From positions 1-64,000 of the forward strand of contig JAEUJN010000107.1 in the NCBI GenBank assembly GCA_016794595.1: a stretch of 64,000 bases of DNA. Reading direction: 5' to 3'. The notes beneath the pieces were generated by a model. The model was not told the DNA's origin. It did no database searches and was given only the letters and a program-made list of their open reading frames with translations. The stretch is from Kineosporiaceae bacterium. GTDB taxonomy: Bacteria > Actinomycetota > Actinomycetes > Actinomycetales > Kineosporiaceae. The translations under genes were made by a program, and so were the position numbers. Of the stretch, positions 32,598 to 40,803 are shown piece by piece; within the stretch, counting starts at the first letter, position 1; every line of letters starts with the position of its first letter.

Positions 32598-34504
32598 GCG
32601 GCGGGCTGCGGCGCATCCAGTACCGCGATCTGGACACCGGGACGGTGCGGACCGGGCCGACCGGGCACGGCGAGAGCCTCACGGACATCGAGGCCCACCT
32701 GGGGCCGCTCGACCGGACCCGGGGCAGGGTCCTGTCGCGCTGGGGAGTGGCCGAGGGGCTCGCGGTCAGAGCGGTCGCGGGGCAGTCCGGTCTCGTGGTG
32801 CAACCGGGGGTGGCGCTGGACGCCGAGGGCCGGTTGATCGTGCTGGCCCCCGAGGGGCTCGCCGTGGCCGAGGAGATCGACCCCGGCCAGCTGATCGGCG
32901 TCCCCACGCTCGTCGTGCCTGAGACCGGCGTTGCCCTTCCCACTCCGCCCGGCGGCGGCGACCTGCTGGTCACGATCAGCTGGCGGGAGGTGCAGAACGA
33001 CGGAGCCGCGAACTCCCCGGAGCTGGTGCACGCCCCCTGGCTACGGCTCCAACCCGTCGCCGGTTTCGCCGACGACGGCCACCGCGTGGTGCTCGCGGCC
33101 GCCCGGCTCGCGGCGGACGGCACGGTCACCGCACTCGAGGTGGGGTCTCGGCGGACCACCGGGATCCCTGCTGGCAGAATCGAGTTGCGGGCATCCGAGC
33201 GAGACCCGGAGGCCGCGGGGGGCCTGCGCGTGGGTGACCGGGCGGCGGCCGAACTCGCCGTCTCGGCCGGCGGCACGGTCTCGCTCACCCAGCACCCGAC
33301 CGGCCGGCCCTCCCGGGTGGCTCTGGCGATCGACGGCGCCACCGGGGCTCTGGCCCTCACCGGTGCCCTGAGCGTTCAGGGTGCCACCGCCCTCGATTCC
33401 GATCTGGCGGTGCAGGGCGGGGCCACCGTGGACGGTGACCTCACGGCACAGGGCAGCATCACGACGCAGTCCGCAATCACCGTCCAAGGAGCTGCCGCGG
33501 TGGGGTCCGGCCTGAGCGTGCAGGGCGGGGTGAGCATCCCGACCGGGGCGTTGCGCGTGGGAGGTGAGACCCCGGCGCAGCGGACCGTTCACGTCGAGGG
33601 GAGCGAGGTGCACAGCGGCGGGGGCGGCGGAGGCTTCTCGTTCTCCGACAGGGCCACCGGCGCCTTCGTCGACATGCCCGACGCCGGACAGCGCTGGGTC
33701 TGGTACGCCCTGAACGGTGCTGCGCACCTGTGGTCGAACGGCGACCGGATCAGTGTCAGGGCCACCGGCGAGGGCGGCGGGCTGGACGTCGGCCGCCGGA
33801 TGCGCGTGCGTCAGGGCGGTGACGGTTCCGCGGGGATCTGGTTCTACCAGAACGGGCGGATGATCCATGACCGCCAGCGCATCCTGTTCATCGGCCGCGG
33901 GGACCGGGGCTTCGTCGGGATGCAGGACGACAACCACATCGGGTTCTGGGGCAACGACGGTGCGGGCTGGAGCCTGGCCATGAACATTCGCTCGGGCAAT
34001 GTGGTGGTGGGCGGCAGCCTGACCGTCAACGGGCCGATCTTCAAGAACGGCGGGGGTTTCCGGATCGACCACCCCCTGGCACCGCAGGAGCGCTACCTGG
34101 CCCACTCCTTCGTCGAGTCCCCCGACATGGCCACGCTCTACGCCGGCACCGCCACCACCGACGGGACCGGGCGCGCGGAGGTCGTGCTGCCGGACTACTT
34201 CGAGGCGCTCAACGCCGACGCCAGGGTGCAACTCACCACCGTCGGATCGGTGAGCGCGGTGACCGTCGAGGGCCCGGTCGCCGACGGCCGGTTCACCATC
34301 CGGACGGCGCAACCGGAGGTGACGGTCCACTGGCTGGTCACGGGGGTGCGGATCGACGAGTGGGCGCAGGCCAACCGGATCGTGGTCGAGTCCGACAAGC
34401 AGGCCGAGCCGGACCGATATCTCATGCCCACCGCCGGCCCGGTCACCGAGGCCGGCGGTCACGACCCCGACCATGACGAGATCCAGGACAGGAGTCCGCG
34501 ATGA
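32594..34504 (+). CDS. Second tail-fibre-like protein, paralogue without S74
   Basis: The ATG overlaps the preceding stop (ATGA). The 636-aa product repeats the architecture of the upstream gene: head domain (SRWGVAEGLAVRAVAGQ, VQPGVALDAEGRLIVL), hexapeptide-like repeats (LAVQGGATVDGDLTAQG, SITTQSAITVQGAAAVGSG), and a tip module with the same RRMRVRQGGDGSAGIWF run (about residue 400). Its end is a different beta domain (RYLAHSFVESPDMATLYAGT, GRAEVVLPDYFEALNAD) in place of S74. Tandem duplication with divergence of the tip is the simplest explanation. The two may form alternative or hetero-oligomeric fibres. Confidence 0.82.
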   Translation: MSGGLRRIQYRDLDTGTVRTGPTGHGESLTDIEAHLGPLDRTRGRVLSRWGVAEGLAVRAVAGQSGLVVQPGVALDAEGRLIVLAPEGLAVAEEIDPGQLIGVPTLVVPETGVALPTPPGGGDLLVTISWREVQNDGAANSPELVHAPWLRLQPVAGFADDGHRVVLAAARLAADGTVTALEVGSRRTTGIPAGRIELRASERDPEAAGGLRVGDRAAAELAVSAGGTVSLTQHPTGRPSRVALAIDGATGALALTGALSVQGATALDSDLAVQGGATVDGDLTAQGSITTQSAITVQGAAAVGSGLSVQGGVSIPTGALRVGGETPAQRTVHVEGSEVHSGGGGGGFSFSDRATGAFVDMPDAGQRWVWYALNGAAHLWSNGDRISVRATGEGGGLDVGRRMRVRQGGDGSAGIWFYQNGRMIHDRQRILFIGRGDRGFVGMQDDNHIGFWGNDGAGWSLAMNIRSGNVVVGGSLTVNGPIFKNGGGFRIDHPLAPQERYLAHSFVESPDMATLYAGTATTDGTGRAEVVLPDYFEALNADARVQLTTVGSVSAVTVEGPVADGRFTIRTAQPEVTVHWLVTGVRIDEWAQANRIVVESDKQAEPDRYLMPTAGPVTEAGGHDPDHDEIQDRSPR

Positions 34505-34773
34505 TCGACCAGGTACGCACCCGACTGGCGGAGTTGGAGCGAGAGTTCCGGGCAGGCGAGGAGCAGCTCGCCGAACTGCTGGGCCAGGAGGCCTCCCTGC
34601 GGGAGACCCTGCTGCGGATCAGTGGGGCGGTGCAGATCCTGAGGGAGCTGGTCGCCGGCGAGGACGGTGCCGGCAGCAACGGATCGGGCCCTGACCCAGC
34701 GACCGGCAACGAGTCGACCGGCAACGGGTCGACGCCGGCCGTACCCCAGGGCACCGTGCTCACCGTTCCCTGA
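34501..34773 (+). CDS. Small coiled-coil protein at the end of block B
   Basis: The ATG overlaps the fibre stop by 4 nt, so it belongs to the operon. Of 90 residues, the first ~55 form heptad-like leucine-rich helix (TRLAELEREFRAGEEQLAEL, ETLLRISGAVQILRELV). The rest is a Gly/Asn/Ser/Thr-rich tail. I do not recognise a family. Size and place fit a fibre-assembly chaperone or a fibre attachment coil. Confidence 0.75.
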   Translation: MIDQVRTRLAELEREFRAGEEQLAELLGQEASLRETLLRISGAVQILRELVAGEDGAGSNGSGPDPATGNESTGNGSTPAVPQGTVLTVP

Positions 34774-34795
34774 TCGCGCGACCGAGCGGACGGCC

Positions 34796-37141
34796 ATGGG
34801 CAAGCACCTCCCGGCACACGCTCCGGTCACGGTCTCCGCCGCGCCGTCCCGGGGGTCGCCGGCATCACCGGCCGGCGTCGTCCAGGGGCCGGGGATCCAG
34901 CGGGCAGGCCTTCAGCCCGTTGGGGTTTCGGCACCGGGGATGCCGGCGACCAGCACCGGGGAGGACGCGGTCGCCGCCCTCACGCTGCCGCCGGGTGACG
35001 GGCTGGCGGCGGCCCGTGCGGTGATGAACGCCGTGGACGCCATGCGCCCCGGACCTGGGATGACCGTTGAGACCACGTATCGGGGCCGGCCGCTGGTCCT
35101 GACGGTGCCCCAGGCCGAGCGGGTCCGTGCTGCCGCCCGCGAGGCCCTGACCAAGTCGCTGGCCCGCAGCCTGAGCCGCGCGGAGTACGCCAACGACCGG
35201 TACCGCGCGCAGCGGAGGATCAACGCCGAGCATCCGGTCTCCTCCCGGATCGCCCGGGCCTGGTCCTTCATCCGCACCGGGGGTGGGCACAGTGACCCCG
35301 GGGATCGGCTGGGACAGCAGCTCCTGTTGATCGAGGTGGCCTCGGAGCTCGTGCGAGCGGCGATCGGCGCCGGGCGGTTCGGGCAGGCGGCCGAGAACCT
35401 GGCGAGCGTCGAGACGTTGGCACGGCGGTCCTCGCGCCTGGTGGAGGTGTACATCAACCAGTTGATCGAGGGCGCAGAGAGCGCCGCCGGGGGGCTGGAG
35501 TTCACCCGGGACGCCGCATTCCTGACCCTGGGTGTCCTGGCCGTGGTGGCCACCGGGGGTGCGGCCGCCGGTGCGGCCCCCGGGGTGATCGGCACCGGGA
35601 TCGGCGGCCTGACGGTCGGGGGGACGGCGACCGTGATCTCGGTCGGCGCACCGATCGTGGCCGGCGTCGGCGTCGGCGCGGTGAGGACGGCTTACGGCGA
35701 CCGGGTGGACTGGGGCGCGATCATGGTCGACGCCGCGGCCCAGGTGGTGCTCGCCAAGGTCGGGGGGAGGTTCGGCCAGGGACTGTTCGGACGGCTCGTG
35801 GGCAATCCCGCAACCGCCGGCCTGGCCAAGAAGGCCCTGGCCTCCTTGACCTCCGGTCTGGCCACTCACGAACTCTCCCAGGCGTTCTCGGTCTCGGTGC
35901 AGCACACCTACGACGCCCTGCGGGGCCGCGACGTGACGTGGGAGGCGTTTCTGGAGGACCTCGAGCGCAGGCTCACCGACCCCAAGGGACTGTTCATGGC
36001 CGCGGTGATGTCCGGGGTCCAGCTCGGTGCCAACGTGGCAGTCGATCGCGCGACCCCGCGACCGATGACGCCGAAACCGGCTCCCGGCGGGATCACAACC
36101 CCGGCGGCGGGACCTGGGGCGTCGACGACCGCCACACCAGCGCCGTCCCAGGCCCTGTCGCCACCCAAGTCCACGGCCACCTCGACCGTGGTGTCCCCCA
36201 TGGATGCCCCGGTAAATGCCCCGGCGAAGGCGCCGGTGAAGGCTCCGGGGCAGGCGCCGGTGAAGGCCCCGACGCCGAGTGCGGTCGCGGCGCAGGCACC
36301 CACGACGCCGGCGGCTCCGCCGACCGCGGCGCCCAAGCCCTCGCCGAAGGCGACTCCGCCGAAGCCTGCGGCGTCCAAGTCCCCGACCAAGCCCGGCGGC
36401 GGTGGCTCTACCGGCAAGGGCACCGGGAAGAGCCCTGGCAAGGGCCCGGGTAAGGCCATAGGCAAGCCTTCGAGCACGAGCAAGAGCAAGGCGGCCGGAC
36501 GCCCCCAGGAGGAGGGCATCCCGGCAGGCGAGGCCATGGTGGAGGCGCTCCGGCTCGCCAATCAGGGCGCGACCCTCGAGCACCGCGTCCTCGAGTCACC
36601 CAGGACCCGGATCGACAGCTCACCCCGCCGTTCACCGGGCCGGGCTCCACGACGATCCCCGAAACCGAGCCCGACCGGCACCCCACAGAACCCGCCACCG
36701 TTCGAGGAGCGCGTGCTCATCGGCGACCTGGAGAACGGGTTGCCCACCGGCGTCATGGGCCGGCTGCACCCGAGCGATCTGCACACCGGCACGCCCTCGT
36801 CGAGTGACGTCAACCCGCCGGGGCTGGTGACCGGCGAACTGAACGCCCTGAGGGCACGGCGCGGTCACCTGCTCGCCAACCTCTTCGGCGGCTCGGGTCG
36901 CGATCTGGGGAATCTGGCCTGGATGCACGAGCAGGTCAACAACTCGGCCTACAAGATCCGCTTCGAGAATCCCGTGCGCGCGGCGCTGGAGGGCGGCCGT
37001 GAGGTCAGGTTCACTGTCGAGCCGAAGTACCGGCCCGGCGAGAACGCACCCTTCGCGATCGAGGTCTGGGCTGCCGACGGCAACGGCGTCGTGATCGTCG
37101 AGCACTCCAGCATTCCCACTCCGGCACTCAGCGACATCTGA
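34796..37141 (+). CDS. Probable CIS effector with C-terminal DNA/RNA non-specific endonuclease domain
   Basis: The ATG at 34796 lies 22 nt after the coiled-coil gene. Of 781 residues, 1-210 are mostly helical, including a basic segment (VRAAAREALTKSLARSLSRA). Residues 225-300 are hydrophobic and Gly/Ala-rich (FLTLGVLAVVATGGAAAGAA, GGTATVISVGAPIVAGVGVG). Residues ~420-570 are Pro/Lys/Ala repeats (PAKAPVKAPGQAPVKAP, GTGKSPGKGPGKAIGKP). The last ~115 residues match Endonuclease_NS_2: ALRARRGHLLANLFGGSGRD, NLAWMHEQVNNSAYKIRFE, VRFTVEPKYRPG. The RGH and later Asn residues fit the catalytic core. Hydrophobic segment, linker and terminal nuclease parallel the AHH effector at 14859. Confidence 0.82.
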   Translation: MGKHLPAHAPVTVSAAPSRGSPASPAGVVQGPGIQRAGLQPVGVSAPGMPATSTGEDAVAALTLPPGDGLAAARAVMNAVDAMRPGPGMTVETTYRGRPLVLTVPQAERVRAAAREALTKSLARSLSRAEYANDRYRAQRRINAEHPVSSRIARAWSFIRTGGGHSDPGDRLGQQLLLIEVASELVRAAIGAGRFGQAAENLASVETLARRSSRLVEVYINQLIEGAESAAGGLEFTRDAAFLTLGVLAVVATGGAAAGAAPGVIGTGIGGLTVGGTATVISVGAPIVAGVGVGAVRTAYGDRVDWGAIMVDAAAQVVLAKVGGRFGQGLFGRLVGNPATAGLAKKALASLTSGLATHELSQAFSVSVQHTYDALRGRDVTWEAFLEDLERRLTDPKGLFMAAVMSGVQLGANVAVDRATPRPMTPKPAPGGITTPAAGPGASTTATPAPSQALSPPKSTATSTVVSPMDAPVNAPAKAPVKAPGQAPVKAPTPSAVAAQAPTTPAAPPTAAPKPSPKATPPKPAASKSPTKPGGGGSTGKGTGKSPGKGPGKAIGKPSSTSKSKAAGRPQEEGIPAGEAMVEALRLANQGATLEHRVLESPRTRIDSSPRRSPGRAPRRSPKPSPTGTPQNPPPFEERVLIGDLENGLPTGVMGRLHPSDLHTGTPSSSDVNPPGLVTGELNALRARRGHLLANLFGGSGRDLGNLAWMHEQVNNSAYKIRFENPVRAALEGGREVRFTVEPKYRPGENAPFAIEVWAADGNGVVIVEHSSIPTPALSDI

Positions 37142-37158
37142 GTCTCCGCGCCGGCGGG

Positions 37159-37887
37159 TCAACTCCGAGGCGAACCCGAAAGTCGCGCCTCGGCGAGCCG
37201 GCAGCGCTCGAGGCCGTCGAGCAGCACGTCGAGTGTGAACGCGAACTCGGCGTCGTCGTCGCAGCCGCCGAGCGGCCCGTCGTGGGTCGCGGCGAGCGCG
37301 AGCTCGGCCACGTGCGGGAGCGTCGCCGCCCAGGCAGCCGCCTGGGCGGCGATCTGTTCCGGGGCGGCCCGGGTCGACACGGAGTCGTCGAACAGGTCCT
37401 GGCTGAAGCCGAGCACGCGACTGCCGAGCAGGTGCAGCGCGTGGTGCGCGAGGTCTATTGAACAGCCGCCGCCACGCAGCACCCCGAGCACCCGGTCGAT
37501 GTGCCGCAACGTCGACGGCGTCGGGGCGTCCCGCTCCGCCAGGACGCGCGCCGCCCACGGGTGCCGGACCACCTCGCGCCGGGCCGCGAGCACCAGGTCT
37601 CGCAGCAGGTCGGTCCACGGCACCTGCCCACCCTCGGTCGCGGAGGACGCCACCGGCTCGATACCGGCGACGACGGCGTCGAGCATGGCGTCGAGCAGCG
37701 CGTCCTTGTCCCGGACGTGGTGGTACAGCGACATCGGGTTCGCGCCGAGCTCCTGCCCGAGCCGGCGCATGCTCATCGCGTCCAGCCCCTCGGCGTCCGC
37801 GAGCGCGATCCCGGCGGCCACGATCGCCTCCCGGCTCAGCCGCGCGGTTCCGCGCGGCACACGGGTCTGGTCCGGACGTCGAGGCAC
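37159..37887 (-). CDS. TetR family transcriptional regulator
   Basis: The 242-aa product has a TetR N-terminal HTH (about residues 16-62: LSREAIVAAGIALADAEGLD, MSMRRLGQELGANPMSLYHH, VRDKDALLDAMLD) and a helical C-terminal ligand domain of the TetR_C_1 type. The GTG at 37887 has GGAGG abutting it, which is unusually close; an in-frame GTG lies at 37860. It is divergent from a deazaflavin-type nitroreductase gene, with two strong palindromes between them. Autoregulation and control of the nitroreductase gene are therefore likely. Confidence 0.9.
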   Translation of the reverse strand: MPRRPDQTRVPRGTARLSREAIVAAGIALADAEGLDAMSMRRLGQELGANPMSLYHHVRDKDALLDAMLDAVVAGIEPVASSATEGGQVPWTDLLRDLVLAARREVVRHPWAARVLAERDAPTPSTLRHIDRVLGVLRGGGCSIDLAHHALHLLGSRVLGFSQDLFDDSVSTRAAPEQIAAQAAAWAATLPHVAELALAATHDGPLGGCDDDAEFAFTLDVLLDGLERCRLAEARLSGSPRS

Positions 37888-37907
37888 CCTCCGATCGTAC
37901 TTGTCCC

Positions 37908-37920
37908 CATACGTCGTATG
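37908..37920. promoter_or_regulatory. Half-length palindrome, candidate TetR operator
   Basis: CATACGTCGTATG is a perfect inverted repeat (6-bp arms, 1-nt centre) 20 bp upstream of the regulator GTG. It shares its core with the larger palindrome at 37933-37959. It may be a second, weaker operator. Confidence 0.6.
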
Positions 37921-37932
37921 CCTTATCGTCGA

Positions 37933-37959
37933 ACGTAGGCATACGTTGTATGCCTACGT
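37933..37959. promoter_or_regulatory. 27-bp perfect palindrome, candidate TetR operator
   Basis: Arms ACGTAGGCATAC and GTATGCCTACGT are exact reverse complements separated by GTT. The site lies in the 91-bp gap between the divergent regulator and nitroreductase genes, 20 bp upstream of the latter's ATG. Length and symmetry are typical of TetR operators. Confidence 0.75.
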
Positions 37960-37978
37960 CGTAGAGAGGATTGGGGCG

Positions 37979-38452
37979 ATGACACCGAACACCTCCGGGC
38001 GGGCCACGCTCCCGCCGCGCTGGTTCATCCGCACCGCCTGGGCCGCCCACCGCGGCCTGCTCGCGGTCACCGCGGACCGGGTCGGGCTGAGCCGCCCGAC
38101 GCCCGGCGGCCGGTTCGGGATGCTCCGGCTGCGCACCACCGGGCGACGCAGCGGGCAGGAGCGTGCCGTCGTCCTGGGCTACGTCGAGGACGGCGACCGC
38201 ATCGTCACCCTGGCCATGAACGGCTGGGACCCGGCCGAGCCGGCCTGGTGGCTCAACCTGCAGGCCCGCCCCGAGGCGGCGGTCGATCTGGTCGACGGCA
38301 GCCGTCGGGTCCTCGCCCGCGAGGCCGACGACAGCGAGCGGGAGCGGCTGTGGGACATCGTCCGCACCTACTCCGGCTACGGGAACCTGGACGCTCTCGC
38401 CTCCCGACGCGGCCGCCGGACTGCCGTCGTCGTCCTGGAACCCTTGGCGTAG
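37979..38452 (+). CDS. Deazaflavin (F420)-dependent nitroreductase family protein
   Basis: The start ATG at 37979 follows GAGAGG. The 157-aa product has the DDN/FPOR family pattern: an N-terminal amphipathic helix, LRLRTTGRRSGQERAVVLGY (about residues 45-65), then AWWLNLQARPEAAVDL (about 90-105). This family binds F420 or related flavins and reduces nitro or quinone-like compounds; the substrate here is unknown. Divergent linkage to a TetR gene suggests induction by a small molecule. Confidence 0.88.
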   Translation: MTPNTSGRATLPPRWFIRTAWAAHRGLLAVTADRVGLSRPTPGGRFGMLRLRTTGRRSGQERAVVLGYVEDGDRIVTLAMNGWDPAEPAWWLNLQARPEAAVDLVDGSRRVLAREADDSERERLWDIVRTYSGYGNLDALASRRGRRTAVVVLEPLA

Positions 38453-38527
38453 AGGGGTTCGTCGACCCGCCGGACCGGCGCAGCGTGAAGGACGGCGTCA
38501 ACCTGCGGCAGTACCTGCGCGAGCAGC

Positions 38528-38545
38528 AGAAGGCATTGGCCTTCT
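38528..38545 (+). terminator. Possible stem-loop terminator after the nitroreductase gene
   Basis: AGAAGGC and GCCTTCT form a 7-bp stem with an ATTG loop, 75 nt downstream of the stop. No T-run follows, so it may only stabilise mRNA ends. The rest of 38453-38708 shows no convincing gene. Confidence 0.35.
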
Positions 38546-38708
38546 CCTCCCCGAGGCCATGACGTGCCGGATCACCCGTCCCGAGGGCGGCGATCCCAGC
38601 CCCTCATTCACCCGATCGACGGATCAGTCACCGCCCCTGACAGGACGTTGACCTGATCAGGGGATGACGGCTCTCGCGGTCGTGTCGGGGCTCGAGGGGC
38701 GGGGGACG

Positions 38709-40334
38709 ATGGCCAGGCGCAGGGCGGCAGCGGTCTCGGTGGCCCTGGTGCTGATGATCGGGATCGGTTCACCGGCCGGCGCCGGCACCCTGGGGCCTGG
38801 CGGCCCCGAGCAGGCCGCGGCGGCGTCCGCGCCGGTTGCGGCGCTGGGCACCTCGGCGGGGGCGTGCTCGGCCCTGGGCGTGGTCGACGCGCTCGGGGGG
38901 AGCGGAGCAGCCACCACCGTGCGCATCAGCGGCGCGTCGACCAGCTTCGCGATCAATGCCCTGCCCACGTCCTGGTGGAGGAAGCCACCGGTGCCGAACA
39001 CCGTGTGGCAGCTGTACTTCCTCGGTCTGATGTGGTTCTCACCCGTGATGGCCAGGAACGACCCGGCGGCCGATCGGGCGCTGGTCCAGGTCGCGCTCTC
39101 GTTCACCCGCAGCAATCCCGACCGGGGCCTCAGCAGCAAGGGCTGGGACGAGGGAACCAACCTGCGGCGCCAGCAGCAGCTGAACTGCCTGTACCGCCGC
39201 ACCCGCGATGCCCGCCTCATCCCGGCCATCGAGATGGCCGCACGCGCCAATCTGGACGCGACCCGGTACTACGGCCTCCCTCGAACCCTGCCCCACAATC
39301 ACGGCCTGATGGCCAATCTCGCCCTGATCGAAACGGCCGGGCTCCTGGGCCGACCCGCCTGGCGGGTGACTGCCACGCAGCGGTTGATCCGGGATTCCGG
39401 CGCGGCGTTCACCACGCAGGGGGTCTCGGTCGAGCAGTCGTCGGAGTACTGGAAGGGCAACGTGCAGGCCTGGTCGGGGGTGGTCGAGTTCCTCAGGCGG
39501 GACGGCAGTCCCGACGCGTTGTCCGCTGCCCAGCGCCTGGAGCTCAGGCTGGCCACGGCACGATCGGCCCTGGCGCACGCCACCGACCCGTCGGGCACGC
39601 TGATCGCCTACGGCGACAGCAATCCCGGTCCCGGCGTGCGTACGGCGCAGTCTCGCGGCGTGTTCCGGGACGACGCCGCAGGGCTGGTCACCGGACGCTG
39701 GTCGTGGACCGACCCGTCCACCACGTTCTACGCCGCGCGCTACGGCGGCCCCAGGGTCGCTCACGGCCACGAGGACCGTGGCTCACTGGTGTGGCAGACG
39801 GCGGGGCTGCGCATCCTCACCGATCCGGGCAGGTTGACCTACGACAAGGGACGCTGGAACAGCTACCAACTGGGGGCCGTCGGGCACAGCACGTTCCTGG
39901 TCGGAACCGGGGTGCTGCGCCCGGCCGAGCCGGTGCGGCTGATCGGCCAGACAGCGTCGGGTCCGGTCCACACCCTGCGACTCAGCGATCGCCAGTACGG
40001 CGTGCGGCACACCCGGACCTGGTCGGTCGACCATGCCCGGCACACACTCACCGTCGTCGACACAGCTCGGGCCAAGGCCGTCCAGTCGTTCGTGCTCGAT
40101 CCCGCCTGGCAGGTGGCCGGCACGGCCGGTGACCGGCGCACGGTGGTCTTCCGCCACTCGACCGGCACGCGGCTGGTCCTGACCTCGACCCGGCCGATCA
40201 CCGTGCTGCGCGGGCGGAACTCCCCGATCCGTGGCTGGGTCTTCCCGACGTACGGGCGACGGATCAGCACCTGCCAGGTCCTGATCGGCACGGCCGCCGG
40301 GACCACCCGGACGACGTTCCGGCTCGCCGGCTGA
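38709..40334 (+). CDS. Secreted heparinase II/III-like polysaccharide lyase
   Basis: The ATG at 38709 starts a clear signal peptide (MARRRAAAVSVALVLMIGIG, then SPAGAG); an ATG at 38664 would bury it. The 541-aa product has an alpha-toroid region with LPHNHGLMANLAL near residue 196 and SVEQSSEYWKGN near 240. A beta-sandwich follows with RVAHGHEDRGSLVWQ near residue 352 and RWNSYQLGAVGHSTFLV near 380. The His/Asn/Glu positions fit Hepar_II_III lyases acting on uronic-acid polysaccharides. The exact substrate cannot be told. Confidence 0.86.
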   Translation: MARRRAAAVSVALVLMIGIGSPAGAGTLGPGGPEQAAAASAPVAALGTSAGACSALGVVDALGGSGAATTVRISGASTSFAINALPTSWWRKPPVPNTVWQLYFLGLMWFSPVMARNDPAADRALVQVALSFTRSNPDRGLSSKGWDEGTNLRRQQQLNCLYRRTRDARLIPAIEMAARANLDATRYYGLPRTLPHNHGLMANLALIETAGLLGRPAWRVTATQRLIRDSGAAFTTQGVSVEQSSEYWKGNVQAWSGVVEFLRRDGSPDALSAAQRLELRLATARSALAHATDPSGTLIAYGDSNPGPGVRTAQSRGVFRDDAAGLVTGRWSWTDPSTTFYAARYGGPRVAHGHEDRGSLVWQTAGLRILTDPGRLTYDKGRWNSYQLGAVGHSTFLVGTGVLRPAEPVRLIGQTASGPVHTLRLSDRQYGVRHTRTWSVDHARHTLTVVDTARAKAVQSFVLDPAWQVAGTAGDRRTVVFRHSTGTRLVLTSTRPITVLRGRNSPIRGWVFPTYGRRISTCQVLIGTAAGTTRTTFRLAG

Positions 40335-40382
40335 CCATCCGACGCCGGCACCGCCACCGGCCCGCGCTGCCCACAGACGAAA

Positions 40383-40400
40383 TGCGATACGCGATTCGCA
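40383..40400. promoter_or_regulatory. Short inverted repeat upstream of the winged-helix regulator
   Basis: TGCGA and TCGCA are separated by 8 nt, 20 bp before the regulator ATG. It could be an autoregulatory operator; the arms are short. Confidence 0.33.
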
Positions 40401-40419
40401 AAGGGGGCTCACGGGTACG

Positions 40420-40794
40420 ATGCCGCAGGTGAAGGGCAACGAGCAGGAGCGTGACTGGACGTTCCTGACCAACCACGCTCACGTACTGCTCTGCCTGGCG
40501 GCCGACCACGACGTGCGGTTGCGCACGGTTGCCCAGCAGGTGGGGATCACCGAGCGTGCCGTCCAGCTGATCGTCGCCGACCTCGAGGCCGCCGGGTACG
40601 TCACCCGGACCCGGGTCGGGCGGCGCAACCACTACGCGATCCAGCCCCGCCGCGCACTGCGTCACCCGCTGGAGCGTCACCGCACCGTGGCAGTGCTCCT
40701 GGACATCGTCGAGCAGCAGCCAGAGCCGGCCGTCTCACCGCAGACCCGAGCCGCAGCCACCCGCCGGGCGGGCCCCGCACCCGAGAGCGCTTGA
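40420..40794 (+). CDS. MarR/ArsR-type winged-helix regulator
   Basis: The 124-aa product has a winged-helix at about residues 18-85 (HAHVLLCLAADHDVRLRTVA, QQVGITERAVQLIVADLEAA, GYVTRTRVGRRNHYAIQP). The long recognition helix and the basic wing suit DNA binding. The C-terminal ~35 residues are variable. It lies between a lyase gene and a baeRF-type gene; palindromes on both sides suggest it may act on itself or the next gene. Confidence 0.86.
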   Translation: MPQVKGNEQERDWTFLTNHAHVLLCLAADHDVRLRTVAQQVGITERAVQLIVADLEAAGYVTRTRVGRRNHYAIQPRRALRHPLERHRTVAVLLDIVEQQPEPAVSPQTRAAATRRAGPAPESA

Positions 40795-40803
40795 CTAGCG
40801 AAG

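Noticed and set aside
1-34773. Prophage or simple R-type tailocin
   Set aside because: No capsid, portal, terminase, holin or endolysin is seen. AAA ATPase, DUF4255, CIS_tube and DUF4157 are eCIS hallmarks.
38248-38562. Plus-frame end 'LRQYLREQQKALAF' after the nitroreductase gene as a gene fragment
   Set aside because: The frame overlaps the nitroreductase and only ~35 codons follow; no family recognised.
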